Assembly (NCBI RefSeq): GCF_002994745.2
Contig: NC_037094.1
Location: 42,855,139 to 42,919,138, forward strand
DNA from: Rosa chinensis
Taxonomy: Eukaryota > Streptophyta > Magnoliopsida > Rosales > Rosaceae
Direction of reading: 5' to 3'
Length of the DNA stretch: 64,000 nucleotides
Shown here: positions 10,895 to 22,224 of the stretch, in pieces
Layout of the letters: the number at the start of each line of letters is the position of its first letter
Position numbering within the stretch: position 1 is the stretch's first letter
Position numbers and translations under genes: made by a program
Notes under the pieces: model-generated
Database searches by the model: none
What the model was told of the DNA's origin: nothing
The model's input: only the letters and a program-made list of their open reading frames with translations

Positions 10895-12279
10895 TAATAA
10901 AGTTTTTGTTTGGCACCCTTTTGCACGAGTGCCCTCTTGGTACTGTGATCAGAAACACCTTGCTTTATCTTCAATTTTGCTTTTACCGGGTGCATCTCCA
11001 GTTTCTTGGACTTCTTAGAGACAACTGGAATGAATTCCCCTTCCTCAAGCAACTCCTTCGACATGTCATCAGAAGCCACTACAGGCATCTCCCCTAGTTG
11101 TGCTAGCTATCTATCCTGCTCCACCGAGGTGGAGGCCTTACCGTCTGCTTGTGCCAGCTTTACACATTTTTCTAAGAAGCCAGGAGGAACTGACGACGTG
11201 GACGAAGTTGGTTCCTGAATAATTGTTGTCAGTTCCAAAACAGAAATTGCCCCCCTCTGGCCTCTTATTGTGCTCTCCAAAGCACTGGGAGCATGCACTA
11301 GCATCTCCTGCAATATGGGGGCCAGCACGGGATGCTCCACATGATCATAATCATCCTTTGGACTTGGCATACCCACTGGATCCTCCACAGGCCGTCGTGA
11401 TTTTCTTCGTGACCATCTCTTACTCTTGAGGTGTGACCTCTCTCGAGAGCGGCCACAAGCACTCATGTTCTCCTGTGTATCCGTCTCCCGATTTACCTGT
11501 TTGTTCTTGCATTTGTTGACAGAGTGCCCTACAATACCACAATGGTCACACAGAACGGGCACAGACTCATACTCAATATTGGCCACAGTTGAATGTCCCT
11601 GAACTCAGGCTACTTTGATTTTATCACGTAGTGGCTATGAGAGATCCACATCCATAAGAATTCTTGCATAAAGTCCAATAGACCTATTGGCTATTCTCGG
11701 ATCAATCTTAATTGGGGTGCCAATTCCTCTCGCAATCTCAAACAAAGTTTGTTGACCCTAATACGCAAATCCTAGGTCCCAAAACCGCACCCAAACCTGC
11801 GCAAATGTGTTCTTATACGTTGAATGGGAAAAATTTGGAGTCCATTTAATCAACCTCAAGATGCCTGGGTTGAGGTTGATGGAACCTAGTGACCAAATCC
11901 GTTGCATATCATCAATGGACTGAAATTGTAGTATGAAGAACCCCTTACCCATTGGGGCAACAGACCAGTTTGAAACCCTATTCCAGAAAAGCTTCAGGCG
12001 TTGTGCAAGTTCATGGGCTTTTGGCATTATACCATTGGGGGGAGACAAGAGTTTACCCACTAAGATGGTTTTGCATCTGTCAAGACCGCAGAGGAATGAA
12101 TTCTTAGAAATCTGAACTGTAATCAACCCGTCGTCCAACGAAGGCAGGGGGAGATCATCAATGGTGAACCCTAGTGGCTGATCCCGGGCTAGGATCGATG
12201 CAAAAGTAGGCTTAGGGTTCAAGGCCGAGGGTTGTGAGGGATTTGGGTAATCAGAGGCGGAGGTTGGGGGCTGCATCAT
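10894..12279 (-). pseudogene. LINE ORF1, DUF4283 and CCHC zinc knuckle
   Basis: This is the nucleic-acid-binding ORF1. The N-terminal part (12279-11758) begins with a Pro/Ser-rich stretch and then has LGRCK/LVGKLLSP and FFILQFQSIDDMQRIWS, typical of DUF4283. After two or three stops it continues as GIGTPIKID and then VPVLCDHCGIVGHSVNKC, a CCHC zinc knuckle. The rest is a Ser/basic-rich tail ending in AKQKLY immediately at the ORF2 start. At least three in-frame stops between 11590 and 11760 and one near 11100 disable it. Confidence 0.8.
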
Positions 12280-12345
12280 AGGGAAAAAATGGCGTGTTCT
12301 AGGGCTTAGGGTTTAGGAGAATTAGGGTTTAGGGCTTGCGTCTGA

Positions 12346-13100
12346 TGTTCCTTTTTTTTGTGTTCTGTACGTAGAGGGAGTGAGGGACGAACATCAAGAA
12401 GACAAGAACGGTTTTGTCAGATAGCTGAATTGCATACCCAACTTCGGAGCTTCCCTTGGTGTTAATGGTTTAACCTTTTTATCCTCCTTGTTCACTCTCA
12501 GTTTCATAGCATACCAGAGCAATTGATTTAAACCGCAATGTTTATTTGACCACGAAATCTTCAATCCAATTGAATTGATTAATTGCCTGGAATTGAAGAG
12601 GGAGACTAACAGAAGTAGGTTACTTTGATCTGAGAGAAGTAGAGAAGGTCCTGCTCTTCATGTTTCTTCTTTAAAATGCTTATATATATGCTTTGGGATT
12701 TAGATATAAGTTTACTGAAATTTTGCTATAGCATTTCACTTACTAAGAAATCATGTCAATCTTGTTTGTTCATATGTTTGCTGATATAGTACTCTTTAGT
12801 ACTTCATGCTTATAAATTATTTGTGCATGTTATCTTCTTTTTAGCATTACTCCTAACATTGAGAAATTTTATAATACTCCTCTTTAATCGTTTTTGCAGT
12901 TCAAATATGACTTGCATGCAGTGCAGCCATGAGGAAATTGATGTAGATAGGAAATTGATGTAGATAGGAACTTGTTAGGAATTTAATTTGCATTTAGTTT
13001 GTTTCAAACAGTACTTTGGTCAATAATATATAATTTTGGTTAGTAATGGCATTCATAGATAATTGGTTTCCAATATATTTTTTTTGTTTCATATGGAAGT
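12346..13100. other. Right interior of the CACTA element
   Basis: AT-rich sequence with no recognised coding region. It contains a short tandem duplication at about 12929-12965, where an AGGAAATTGATGTAGAT unit occurs twice in a row. A pyrimidine-rich, intron-like tract lies near 12830-12900. Confidence 0.4.
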
Positions 13101-13485
13101 TTTAAGGATGTTTTTTTTTCATATATGTTGACACTTTTTAGATGTCTTATAATACACATAAGGACATTTTTTTAGATTTAACAACACTTATCTAGTGTCA
13201 TAGTAAACATTAGATGACATTTTTTGAACGTCCTAAAAGATATTAGAGGACGCTTGTTCGAGTTATAAGGACGTTTAAAAAACGTCCTAGAAGACATTAG
13301 ATGACCTTTTTCTAGAGATACAAGGACACTTTTTACGTGCCTTAGTAGATATTTTAGGACATTTTTCGAACGTCCTTAAAAGACACTTACAATGACTCCT
13401 TGACATATGACGTTTTTTTTGCGTGTCATCTAAAGTTTTCAAAGACGTTTGTCGAACGTCCTTAAATGCTTTTTTTGTAGTAGTG
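13100..13485. repeat. Subterminal palindromic repeats of the CACTA element
   Basis: About ten copies of a unit with an AAGGAC(A/G)TTTTT core occur in both orientations. Several form direct palindromes, for example AAGGACGTTTAAAAAACGTC near 13266 and AGGACATTTTTCGAACGTCC near 13357. A sparser set lies at the left end (4630-4690). In EnSpm/CACTA elements such subterminal motifs are the binding sites of the TNPA-type accessory protein, so this is probably the transposition-control region. Confidence 0.75.
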
Positions 13486-13488
13486 GTT

Positions 13489-13850
13489 TCTCCAAATGTA
13501 AGGATCAACTTTAAAAACATGTGCATATTCTTTACTAGTGAGGGTGGATGTGCATAATTTAATTCTATCAACAACTGGACAGTTCTTGTGTTCCAAATGC
13601 AATGACTTAATTGACACCGCATGTGATTTCTTAGAGATAAATACTGCATATATCCAAAATGGGCAAGCTTTTCTTTCCTCTTCCTTTTCCTTGTCCCACA
13701 TATGACTTCAAGCTTCTTAGTTGTGTTCTTTTGAAAGGTTAACTTGTAACCATTCTTCAAAGCAAATTTTCTAACTGCATCCTTAAATTGAGTAGAATCA
13801 GCAAACACTAGACCTAATTCAAAGTGTGGCTCCTTTAGATCTCTTTCTGG
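13489..13850 (-). pseudogene. MuDR-type MULE transposase, N-terminal domain
   Basis: The frame starting near 13808 reads MFADSTQFKDAVRKFALKNG and then YKLTFQKN, the start of the MuDR-type transposase domain (pattern F..s..f..av..ya...g). It is followed, after a frame change, by FWIYAVFISKK and SLHLEHKNC, the cW-H-C zinc-like part of the same domain. The CACTA insertion at 13485 cuts it just before the catalytic core. The frame change near 13690 shows an indel. Confidence 0.8.
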
Positions 13851-14315
13851 TATCCAAGTCCTCCTTTAACTTTCTTTTTCTTCTTGTTACTATTTTTTTT
13901 TCTTTTCATATCAATTTCATACAGGTTAGGTTTTGTCTTAGGTCTCCTTCAGATGTTGTTCGACGCCATATACAAAAACCGCAATGAGGTCATTGTTGAT
14001 AAGGAGAAGAAGGTTCCAACACCAAAGCACGTGATAAACACTGTGATTTTGAGCACTATCGCAACATCCGAAATATATTCTGTGGATGTTAAGTCATGCG
14101 ATGGCAATGACGTCGAAGACGGCAAAGACAGAAATAAGGACGATGATGGTAATGGACATTAATGCGTGGAGTTGGTGGTGGATGTGGATGCTTCGAGTGA
14201 CCTCCAACTGAAATCTAATGAACCATGTGCAGTGTGAGGTTCAAGTGTAACTGGGACCACATGTCAGACTTGATCTATATAAATAATATATCTTTTATTA
14301 CAAAATAATTACAAC

Positions 14316-14560
14316 TTATATATGGCATTGTAATTTTTGCATGGTTCCAAAATAATATTTGTATGCTATTTCACCATCACCATTATCTTCCTCAGAGCTC
14401 TCAATTAAACTACACAACTCATTAGTGTCATTTAAGTGGTTAGAGATCTCACCAGCAAAGCCCATATCACCAGACTCTTCTAGTATGTCTTCATCATCAA
14501 CATGTGCAACTGATAAGCTCAAAGTGAGTGTCAATTTAAACCCTACATTGAATTGTAGTA
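14316..14560 (-). pseudogene. MULE transposase, acidic N-terminal region (downstream half)
   Basis: A short acidic frame with repeated Asp/Glu (HVDDEDILEESGD, SSEEDNGDGE). Acidic stretches between the N-terminal PB1-like part and the MuDR domain are usual in MULE transposases. Its position and strand fit as the continuation of the acidic segment at 16570-16768, the two being separated by an insertion. By sequence alone the match is weak; order and strand carry most of the weight. Confidence 0.55.
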
Positions 14561-16560
14561 TGAGTAAGTAGGGTATCGTTCTAAGCCGAGGATTGTGGTA
14601 TACTTCCTATCAAAAACGTCAAACAAGTTAGTATTATTCACAAAGTATAAAACAACAATAAAATAAAGAATATATTTACAAAATTACAAGATAGGGGTTT
14701 ATACAAGTTTGTATTTTAATCTAATTAAACTAACTACAATGATCAATCAATCCATGAATCAAGAAGAGATAAAGGAGACAACAAAGATGCATGATGTAGT
14801 CAACCACTATTAACACGAAAACAAAACACCAAATAATAATTCACGAATCAAAACATGCAATTGAAAGAAAGAAATCAAGAACGGAGATGTACACATACAA
14901 ATTCCTTATTACTTCCCTTAATTAGATTAATTAGATGAACACACCATAATTAATCTTATTAATCATAGTGAATTCCCTAACAAAACACAATCAATGCATT
15001 AAGAACATGTGAAAGTTTGATTGATTTAAGAAGAACACATAAGTTAGAACGCTAATCAAGCATGCAAATCTCTTTGTTGATTTACCTAAGGATTTATAGG
15101 TTTTCCACTTAAGCAATTAAGACCTAAAATGCTAGCAAATCTTAATTTGAATTCAATTACATGCAAACCCTAATTATTTCGAACCAACTAAGATAAACAC
15201 ATAAAAGGTGGGATTGAAGCACAAAATCAACAAACATCCAATAACACATAAAGAAATCGCAAATTATTATCTGAAAATCCTAAAACATTTCATGCTTCAT
15301 AGTATTTGAAAACTAAACGTCAAAAGATGCTCTTTATTCTAACAAAAAGTCAAAACATCCAATTAAAACAAAGTCCAAGAACGCAAGTGAAATTGTTTAG
15401 AAGGTTACAATAACATAAAACTGAAAACAAAAGAATAGATGTCATGGTTACACTTTTAAAGAAGCTTCAAGAACGCAAGAAGGTCTTCAAAGGTGGTGAA
15501 GGATGATGAGGCTCCCGGCAAGGATGATGAATGGAGGATGGAACTTACTTCACAGCTTTAAGTCTTGAACAATTGGAGAGGTGCCGAAATTTTAAGATTA
15601 AAGAGAGAGGATTTGCGTTTTGATTCTGCGTTTGATGATGATAAAAAAGTTGCTCAATGCATTCTATATATAGAGGAAGCTTTAGATGTCAACCCTAGCT
15701 CTCCTTCTTCAATTCTAATTCACTTTCCTTCTTTGTGTTGATGTAGATTTCTTCTTGAATTTTCTCATTGGTCCACATAATCATGGATGCAATATATTCT
15801 CCAAATCAAATTAAATATGGAGTAGAAACCTTCCCAAATTCGTCCCAAAAGATATTCACGATTGTGCAAAACAGATTTCCAGACAGATTGACCTTCATGT
15901 ACTAAATCGGTCATAACTTATTCTAGAAAATTGATATTGATAAACCATAAAAAGCGATAGAAACTAGACATCTGTAACTTTCCAACCATATAAAGATCAT
16001 AATTTTCTTCTTTCTGCACTGCTCTCAGGACTTTGTCGAAGTTGGCTGATCTGCATAGGCAGATTCCTAATTTGAAACGAATTTGAGTTTGATCGTTGTA
16101 TCTTGTGTCCAATTAAGATTCCTTGTCTAATCTTGATTGCTTTACTGCTATATGCCTTACACATGGCATCCATGACATCATCTAGAAGATTCATAAATGT
16201 TCTTGGGCTCTCATAGTCCATCCAGGTATCCTGGTATCATCAGGACTTCTCATGCCAACAGGTTTCCTAGTCCAATTAGGACTTTTGCATTTTCGTCATT
16301 TCTCATCATTTCCACAAACTCGACTCCTAGTTGACTTAGGATTCCTACTTCAACTGAGATTTATTTTCCTAGTAGAACCGAGAAAACATCATTTCTCCAT
16401 TTTCACTCATTTCTGCGCCTCATTTCTTCCTTGCCTTCATTTTCGACTCAAAAGTACTTAAAAACATAAAACTAAGTTAGAAATGATAATGTTGAGAGAA
16501 TAAATAAGTAAAATGTAGAGAAAAATGCCCTAAAAACATAGAAAATATTAGTCCGATCAG
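14560..16560. mobile_element. Unclassified 2-kb repeat inserted in the MULE gene
   Basis: About 2 kb of AT-rich, non-coding sequence separates the two halves of the MULE acidic region. It begins near a GGGTATCGTTCTAAGCCGAG motif, a kind of sequence also met near 61780 (AAGTATCGTACCCAAGGG), followed in both places by long A-rich stretches. A CT-rich stretch with repeated AGGACTT/TCCTAGT units lies at 16220-16380. Ends and target duplication could not be fixed and no protein was recognised. It may be an LTR-type or other non-coding element. Confidence 0.45.
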
Positions 16561-16569
16561 CAAAAAAGT

Positions 16570-17030
16570 CTTGATTATCTATAACCGAACTGACTCCACC
16601 AAACTCAGGATCATCTTCTTGCCTAATTTCATAATCACTATCAATAAATTCATCTTCATCAACCACTTCTACATATTCATCTTCAGCGACACTTTCACCA
16701 CCTCTATCAACCACTTCTACAAGTTCAAGTCCACTTAAATGAACATCTTTCCAACTGTGACATGTCAAGATCTACATAGCCTACAACATATAGTGACCTA
16801 CCCTTTACCTTTAGCTTGAACTCTATATGTGCTATAATTTCCTCAAAGTTTTCAAAACACCATTATTGTTAGAAAGTGTGAGGATGCCTCGGGGGTACAA
16901 TTCAATAAGTTTTGGACTTATGTTTGTAATTTTTAATTGACGGGGTTTTGGTTTTATGTCTCCCCCGTTGTATGTTTTGAATGATAAAAATAAAAGCATG
17001 AGGATGAGCCTCCCACTGGGTTCCAAACCT
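16570..17030 (-). pseudogene. MULE transposase, N-terminus
   Basis: In changing frames the minus strand gives SLYVVGYVDLDMSQLERCSF near 16740-16810, then an acidic run (VEVVDEDEFIDSDYE) and a DDPEFGG stretch. This is the usual beginning of a MuDR-type protein: a PB1-like fold followed by an acidic linker. At least one frameshift lies near 16740. A microsatellite at 17034-17078 marks the upstream side. Confidence 0.6.
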
Positions 17031-17033
17031 AAT

Positions 17034-17035
17034 AT

Positions 17036-17078
<43 letters not shown>
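17034..17078. repeat. (CA)n-(TA)n microsatellite
   Basis: A run of CA dinucleotides passes directly into about 14 TA dinucleotides. Confidence 0.95.
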
Positions 17079-17079
17079 G

Positions 17080-17955
17080 AAGTTCGGAAATTTATAAGTA
17101 CTTAAAATCAGCCCACCCATTTTCATATCCTAATTCAGCCGCTGCATGTCATGTCCTTATATCCAAATCCTAAATTTATAAATTGTAAGTCTACGGCTAC
17201 AGTCATTTTCCATCTCACTACTTCCATATATCCACTTCCTATATTCGTAAAAAATTGCATATTTACTCCCTACAATCATATTCTCATCTCACTTGATCTA
17301 TTTTTCTAAATTGTACATCATGCCCTTGCATCCATTTCTTATATCTCTTTAAATAGCATGTCAACCTATATACACCTAACGATTCTTTCTATGCCTTATG
17401 AGCACACATCCCAACAAATGAATAAATGAATATAATATCCCGTTTATCCCCCCCCCCCAACAAAAACACTTTTCATATAATAACTAATAAGTCTTGGTCA
17501 CATAAAAAACATTCTTGGATGGGTTACTAGGGTTTAGGGGTTACAGGTCTATAGAGTATAGTGTGTTGAGGTTTAGGGTTTAGGGTCGAATCAGAATCGT
17601 CCATCTCCGCACGCATGTGACGTGGTTGAATGGGTTTGAACTAGAGGTGACGTAATGGTAGTAGTGTAGTCCCATCCAATTAATGCCACAGTTAGCATGT
17701 GGCTGGGACAAAACCACATGGGCCTCCTAACATGTGTCGAGGTGCAAGTCCTATGCAGGTACCGTATACGAGAATTTGAATTAACTATGATATGGATGGG
17801 TCCTACCCACCGAATCATTCTTGACTGTGGATGAACGGCGTTGATGACTTGCATAAACCCTATAGCACGTAGGGGGATGAACGGCATTGATGATCGATCA
17901 TATGGTCCCCTTGGAACAGAACAAATTTTTATTTCTCACTAGAGTTTCACTCAAA
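17080..17955. other. Intergenic, no gene seen
   Basis: Mostly AT-rich. It contains a C-run at 17450-17458, a few degenerate GTTTAGGG units at 17528-17585 and a near-repeated GATGAACGGC(G/A)TTGATGA at 17831 and 17877. No coding signal was recognised. Confidence 0.5.
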
Positions 17956-17958
17956 CAA

Positions 17959-18107
17959 ACAATGGCGCCCAAACAAGATTGGTTTTGGGGGGAAAACCAT
18001 AAAGGTTTCTATAATTTAGACGTTGCTGATGTCATGAACAGTATATGGAGACGTGGATCTAGGATCTTCACTCACCAATGGTTTGTGAATATTAAGGCAT
18101 ATTTGTG
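17959..18107 (+). CDS. Short unidentified reading frame, possibly a first exon
   Basis: An ATG at 17959 opens 49 codons starting MAPKQDWFWGENHKG and ending FVNIKAYL before TGA. It is rich in Trp and aromatic residues and sits 0.9 kb upstream of the first Ulp1-type gene on the same strand. It could be a first exon of that gene or an unrelated leftover. No family was recognised. Confidence 0.25.
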
Positions 18108-18109
18108 AG

Positions 18110-18960
18110 TCCTGGTATATACTCAGAAGCTTATGTGCACTAGGGTTTAGTTTCTCTCTTTCAAAACGCAAGGGTATTTGTGAGGTAACGGCACATCTAC
18201 TCCACTTGTCTGCCTTTATACCCTTCGAATCAAGATCATAAAATCTGCAAGGAGATCGTCCAAAATATTGGTTGTGTCGGGTTGCAAGAGGTTTTCAAAA
18301 GTAAGGATACTGTTCTCTACACTACCCAATGGACCCTTTGATTTGATTTGATTGGAGTCACCCTTTTTTCTTCTGTTGAAAGTTGAAATAATTTATTTTC
18401 GACTATGCAAGTTGTTCATATTTGCTCTTTGTGGATATTGTATTCATCTATGTTGTTGACTTGGTGTGCAGCTATGAATTAAACTCATTTGCAATTTATT
18501 AATATTGTTACTGCTTGCAAAAGTTGTTAAATGTGGTGGTTTGGTTCCTAGGTCATCTAGGTTCCTTAAAGATTATTCTTTTGGTGAATGGTTCCTTAAA
18601 GATACTAAATCCACCATAATGGTTTGGTAGCTTGAGGGGAACCCAGCTCGAGGTCTAAATGCAAATGCGTTTTGGATGGTTGTTTCCGGTATCATTTAGT
18701 GCAAATTTGACATCTGCAGTTGGTAGTTGGAGTCTATATTTGTTTATTTATTATTTTATTTTTTTTAAGGATATACCCCTTCTACAATCAGAACTTGCTG
18801 CATAGTCTAGGTTGTCGGGACCAAATGATATATTTTAGGGTATGCGAGTATTATTTTTGGGTAGACAGGAAGTCAAATGGGTTTAGGGTTTACATGGTAG
18901 CCTGAGTAAACCGTTTAAGCCCAAATAATTAGATGGTTTCCGGGAATATTACAAGGCACC
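18110..18960. other. Non-coding stretch before the Ulp1-type gene
   Basis: AT-rich with T-runs. No protein or repeat family was recognised. A pyrimidine-poor TTTATATAATGTAG at about 18993-19006 just downstream could be an acceptor site or part of a core promoter for the next gene. Confidence 0.35.
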
Positions 18961-19021
18961 ATGTTTGGGCTTCGTGGTACATTTTTGATTGGTTTATATA
19001 ATGTAGGAACCGAGAGGCAAT

Positions 19022-22000
19022 ATGGGCGGTGGAGGACTCTTATATGGGGTCGCAAACGCTGAAAGAGGCAAGAGAGCCAGTGAGCTCGTAATTTGGGACT
19101 TGGTGACGTATTCCAACCCCGCCAAGTTCTCATTCACTGTTGTAGACCTGTCTCCGAAAAAGGTGGCTACAGTAGCTGAAATAGGCTACGAGAGTCTGTT
19201 GGATATTGGCTGCAACACCCTTGTCGGGCCCGTTTGGAGGATGATGATGCAACAAATCGACCTCAGGGACCTCACAGTGTCAATTCATGGTCGCACATAT
19301 CCAATAAACGGGGAGGAGCTCGGCCGCTTTATGGGAGTGTGTGATGGGGGTTCAGATTTTGATTTGGGAGCTGCTGCATATGCGGCTGAATATGGGGCGA
19401 TTGTCGATGACCTGTGCGACGGTGCAAGTAGGATTCAGTATTGTCTTCTGGAGGAGATTGTGAGAACGTGATCAGGTTGACGCCACTTTCCAGATTGCCT
19501 TTGCCTTGCTTGCACTGGGTCTAGTGCTGTGCCCCGAGACAGTGGACGCGATTGACACCTCCATGCTACTGCTACTGCTAGAAACCGGTCAGATTGTGAA
19601 GAAAAATTAGGCCTCGTTCTGTGTGAAAAGGTTGGAAGAAGAGGTTAAGAATCAGAGGGAATTTGGGGACTGTGTGGTTGGATGGTGTGTATTGTTTCTG
19701 CAGGTTCTTTACTTCGACAAGGTCGGGGAGGCAACCTTTTACATCGATAGGTCAATTCTACCACTCAGGGCATGGGGAGAATTTGAGGTTAGACAGTTGA
19801 TTAGCATGATCAGAACATATGGTGGTTTTAAGAGCCCAATTGTTTTGATGGAAAGGAGTAAGCATTCGAAGATGGCAAGTAAGTGCTGTGTGGATGACGG
19901 TGCGTTTGGACTAGGACCAAGGAGAGGGGTTTATGAGGACATTTTTGACGTAAAGTTGGAAATGATGGGGTTTAAGAATGACTTGTGCAGGCTCCGGGAT
20001 GTTGTTGGAAAGCTCCAGCCAGACATGGTGGAGGTTACAAGGAAAGTAGAGATTATAGTACAACTGATTGCTAGCCTGAAGGAGGACTGTGCTAAGAAGG
20101 TGAAGATGGAAATGAAGCGATACCTACCTCAAACGGGGGATGCGACTGATGGTCATACAGTCCCGGTGTGGACTCCACCAAAGAATGGCGCAAAGGGAGC
20201 TGCAAAGTCAGTACTGATGCAACATTTGAACTAGAGGAAAACATAACTAATACACCAAATCGAGGTGCTAACCAGGTAAACCGTTGTTCATTATGACTTA
20301 TCAGTACACACATAATTAGATGCTGATAGGCATGCATGAAAAATATTATTCTAAATGCTTAATTTTCATGAAGTACTCGGTCAAGTAATGTATATACACT
20401 CATCTTTACTACACAATATGTGCAGGCTATTGAGGTAACTGGATATGCCATTGGGAAGGCGGTGAAAGCCGTGTCTGCCAGCTCAAGCAGCCCTAGTGCA
20501 CCACCAGCAAAAACTGACAGGAAAACTAAGGGTAAAGTTGCACATTCATATAAGATCGTCGCATCTCCACATGCACGTGCCATTTTCACTTACGCAATAG
20601 CGCACAATCTCCAATCAGACTACCCGAAGGGTGTGAACTATAAGGGAGACGGAATCAATGTCAACAAAATGACTACTGTGCCAGGTCCTTACATTCTGCT
20701 AAATCCTTTAGAGGATGATGACAATCTTCTGATCAATTACATCTTCTTGGAGGTCGGGGAAGCAATACACGATGGAGGAAGGAAGGTTAGGACACAATCT
20801 GTCAGCTCAGTTGAACGATGGTTTTTTCATAGGGCTAAATACTAGTTAGTACCCTGTGGTTTAGGTCCAAAATCAATTCAGTCCCTGGACTACTACTTTC
20901 ATCAAAAACACCCATGTACTTTCAATTTTGATTTAATAGGTCCAATTCGTTAATATTATGTTATGGGTTCAAGTTATAGTTGGATTATTTGTTGAAAAAC
21001 TATTTATTTTTAATAGTATGACTCACTCCTAAATTGACTATGCAGACCACCTCGACACCACATCATAAAACATAGGACATATATGAGCCACATTAACAAG
21101 TTAAATAACTCAATTGTCAGAAAACTAACAAATTGGACTTATTAGATCAAAATTGAAAATGCAGGGGTGTTTTTGATGAAATTAGAAGTTCAGGGACTGA
21201 ATTGATTTTGGACCTAAACCACAAGGTAATAATTTGTATATAGCCATTTTTCATATTGCGCATAAACTGTTTTAGAACTTGCTTAAGTTGGTGATTGGAC
21301 AACATGAACTTAATTGAGGATTTGTTTTGTGCAGATTATAGTTGCATCAAGTGGGAACAGTAGGTCTATACTTTACCGTGATGAAATATCATGCTTGGGC
21401 CCAAAGAAACTTCTAACAAGCTTCGTGAGTGTTCTTAAACCACTGACCATAACCTTTATGGAGAATAAGGTGGCTGAAGTTTGGGACAGTCTTCTTAATG
21501 AGTTCTCAAGTGCCAATAGATGGGACATTGCAGTGACAACGGTAAATAACTTACTTGGCTGTCTACATTAATGTATTGACAAACTCACTCATGTCCCGTG
21601 ATCTTTAATTGCAGTTGCGCCATCTTGACCATTGCTTTTACTTTGACAAGATAAGGAACAAAGGGAGCACCACTGAGTTTGGGTTATTCGACTATGTTGT
21701 TCCGGAAAATGTACCGAAGTAGATCAATGGTTATGATTGTGGCATATATGTCATACAGAATATGATGCACTATCAGACCAATTGGGCTAAAGGGGTAGGT
21801 AACTATTAGACATATTCAATGCTTGTTACTTAAGGTCAATATGGTGTATATGTTTATGGAATATGTTCAAATGAGAATCAAGCAAGATTGATGCCATATA
21901 ATATACTTCCCGTGCAGGCCAGATCGGATGATCTTCGATCAAGTATGCTTCTGTATTGTCTTAAATCCCCTGCTAATGAGAGAGCCAAATTAACCCTTAG

Positions 22001-22222
22001 AGAAGCACGGGCATTTGCTATTGAGGAGGGAAGTTTCAAAAAGGACATCGTCCTCGCTGCTACTGGATGGGAAAGAGTTGAACTGTTTGAGTTTGATGAC
22101 ATAGATGATGAGTTGGAAGCTAATGAGGTCGGGGGGGGGGGCGACTACAGCGACAAAGGGTTATTCGGGCACTGTAGGAGGGACCAAGGACCTGAGGGGA
22201 GGATTTTTCAAGGGAATGTTTA
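19022..22222 (+). pseudogene. Ulp1-type (C48 peptidase-like) transposon gene, copy 1
   Basis: This gene has several exons and belongs to the plant ULP-like genes carried by Mutator elements. The first part (19022-19471) is related to copy 2: KVATVAEIGYESLL, a MGVCDGG stretch and, after a frameshift at about 19468, FALLALGLVLCPETVDAID, LFLQVLYFDKVG and YGGFKS, then a heptad-like stretch (VGKLQPDMVEVTRKVEII). An exon at 20420-20830 and one at 21334-21571 lead to the peptidase end, read at 21615-21795 as LFDYVVPENV, then INGYDCGIYVIQNM, which holds the catalytic Cys. A tail exon follows from about 21916 to 22150. The segment with the catalytic His and Asp (HW...WDS in copy 2) was not found, and stops and a frameshift are present. 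It is probably inactive. A MITE sits in an intron. Confidence 0.75.
20832..21246. mobile_element. MITE-like foldback element with 9-bp target duplication
   Basis: A 415-bp element whose two ends are inverted copies over more than 100 bp. Both arms read TGTGGTTTAGGTCCAAAATC and continue to CAATTCAGTCCCTG when read inward. The flanks are TTTTTCATA at 20823-20831 and 21247-21255, a 9-bp duplication typical of Mutator-type insertion. There is no coding capacity. It lies in an intron-like position of Ulp1 copy 1. Confidence 0.85.
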
Positions 22223-22224
22223 GT

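Larger units (their letters stand above)
7066..12345 (-). mobile_element. L1-type LINE with RNase H, degraded
   Basis: This is a minus-strand LINE with its poly(A) tail shown as the T-run at 7066-7078. From 5' to 3' it carries ORF1 (DUF4283 plus CCHC knuckle), the start of an endonuclease, a reverse transcriptase with the FADD active site, a zinc-binding region and an RNase H domain, the order typical of plant L1 elements. ORF1 and ORF2 overlap at a TAATG stop/start near 10894. Most of the endonuclease is missing, and the RT and downstream parts are broken by frameshifts. The 5' end near 12345 is approximate and no target duplication was found. The LINE lies inside the CACTA element, so it inserted later than that element. 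Confidence 0.85.
4587..13485. mobile_element. CACTA (CMC/EnSpm) transposon, non-autonomous, 8.9 kb
   Basis: The ends are CACTACTACA at 4587 and TGTAGTAGTG ending at 13485, perfect inverted copies with the diagnostic CACTA terminus. The flanking GTT at 4584-4586 and 13486-13488 is the 3-bp target duplication of the family. It sits in the MULE transposase gene between the N-terminal domain and the catalytic core, and removing it restores the order of the MULE coding parts. Subterminal palindromic repeats lie at both ends, denser on the right. No CACTA transposase (TNPD-like) is visible. The inside consists of about 2.5 kb of unidentified sequence on the left, a broken L1 LINE, and about 1.1 kb on the right. 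It would depend on an autonomous partner to move. Confidence 0.9.

Noticed and set aside
14560..16560. Helitron
   Set aside because: No TC start, CTRR end with hairpin, or A/T insertion site could be identified.
17528..17590. Interstitial telomere repeat
   Set aside because: Only a few imperfect GTTTAGGG units are present, without a regular array of TTTAGGG.
18720..18905. Small open frame rich in aromatic residues
   Set aside because: AT-rich by composition, no motif, and no splice sites or neighbours that support it.
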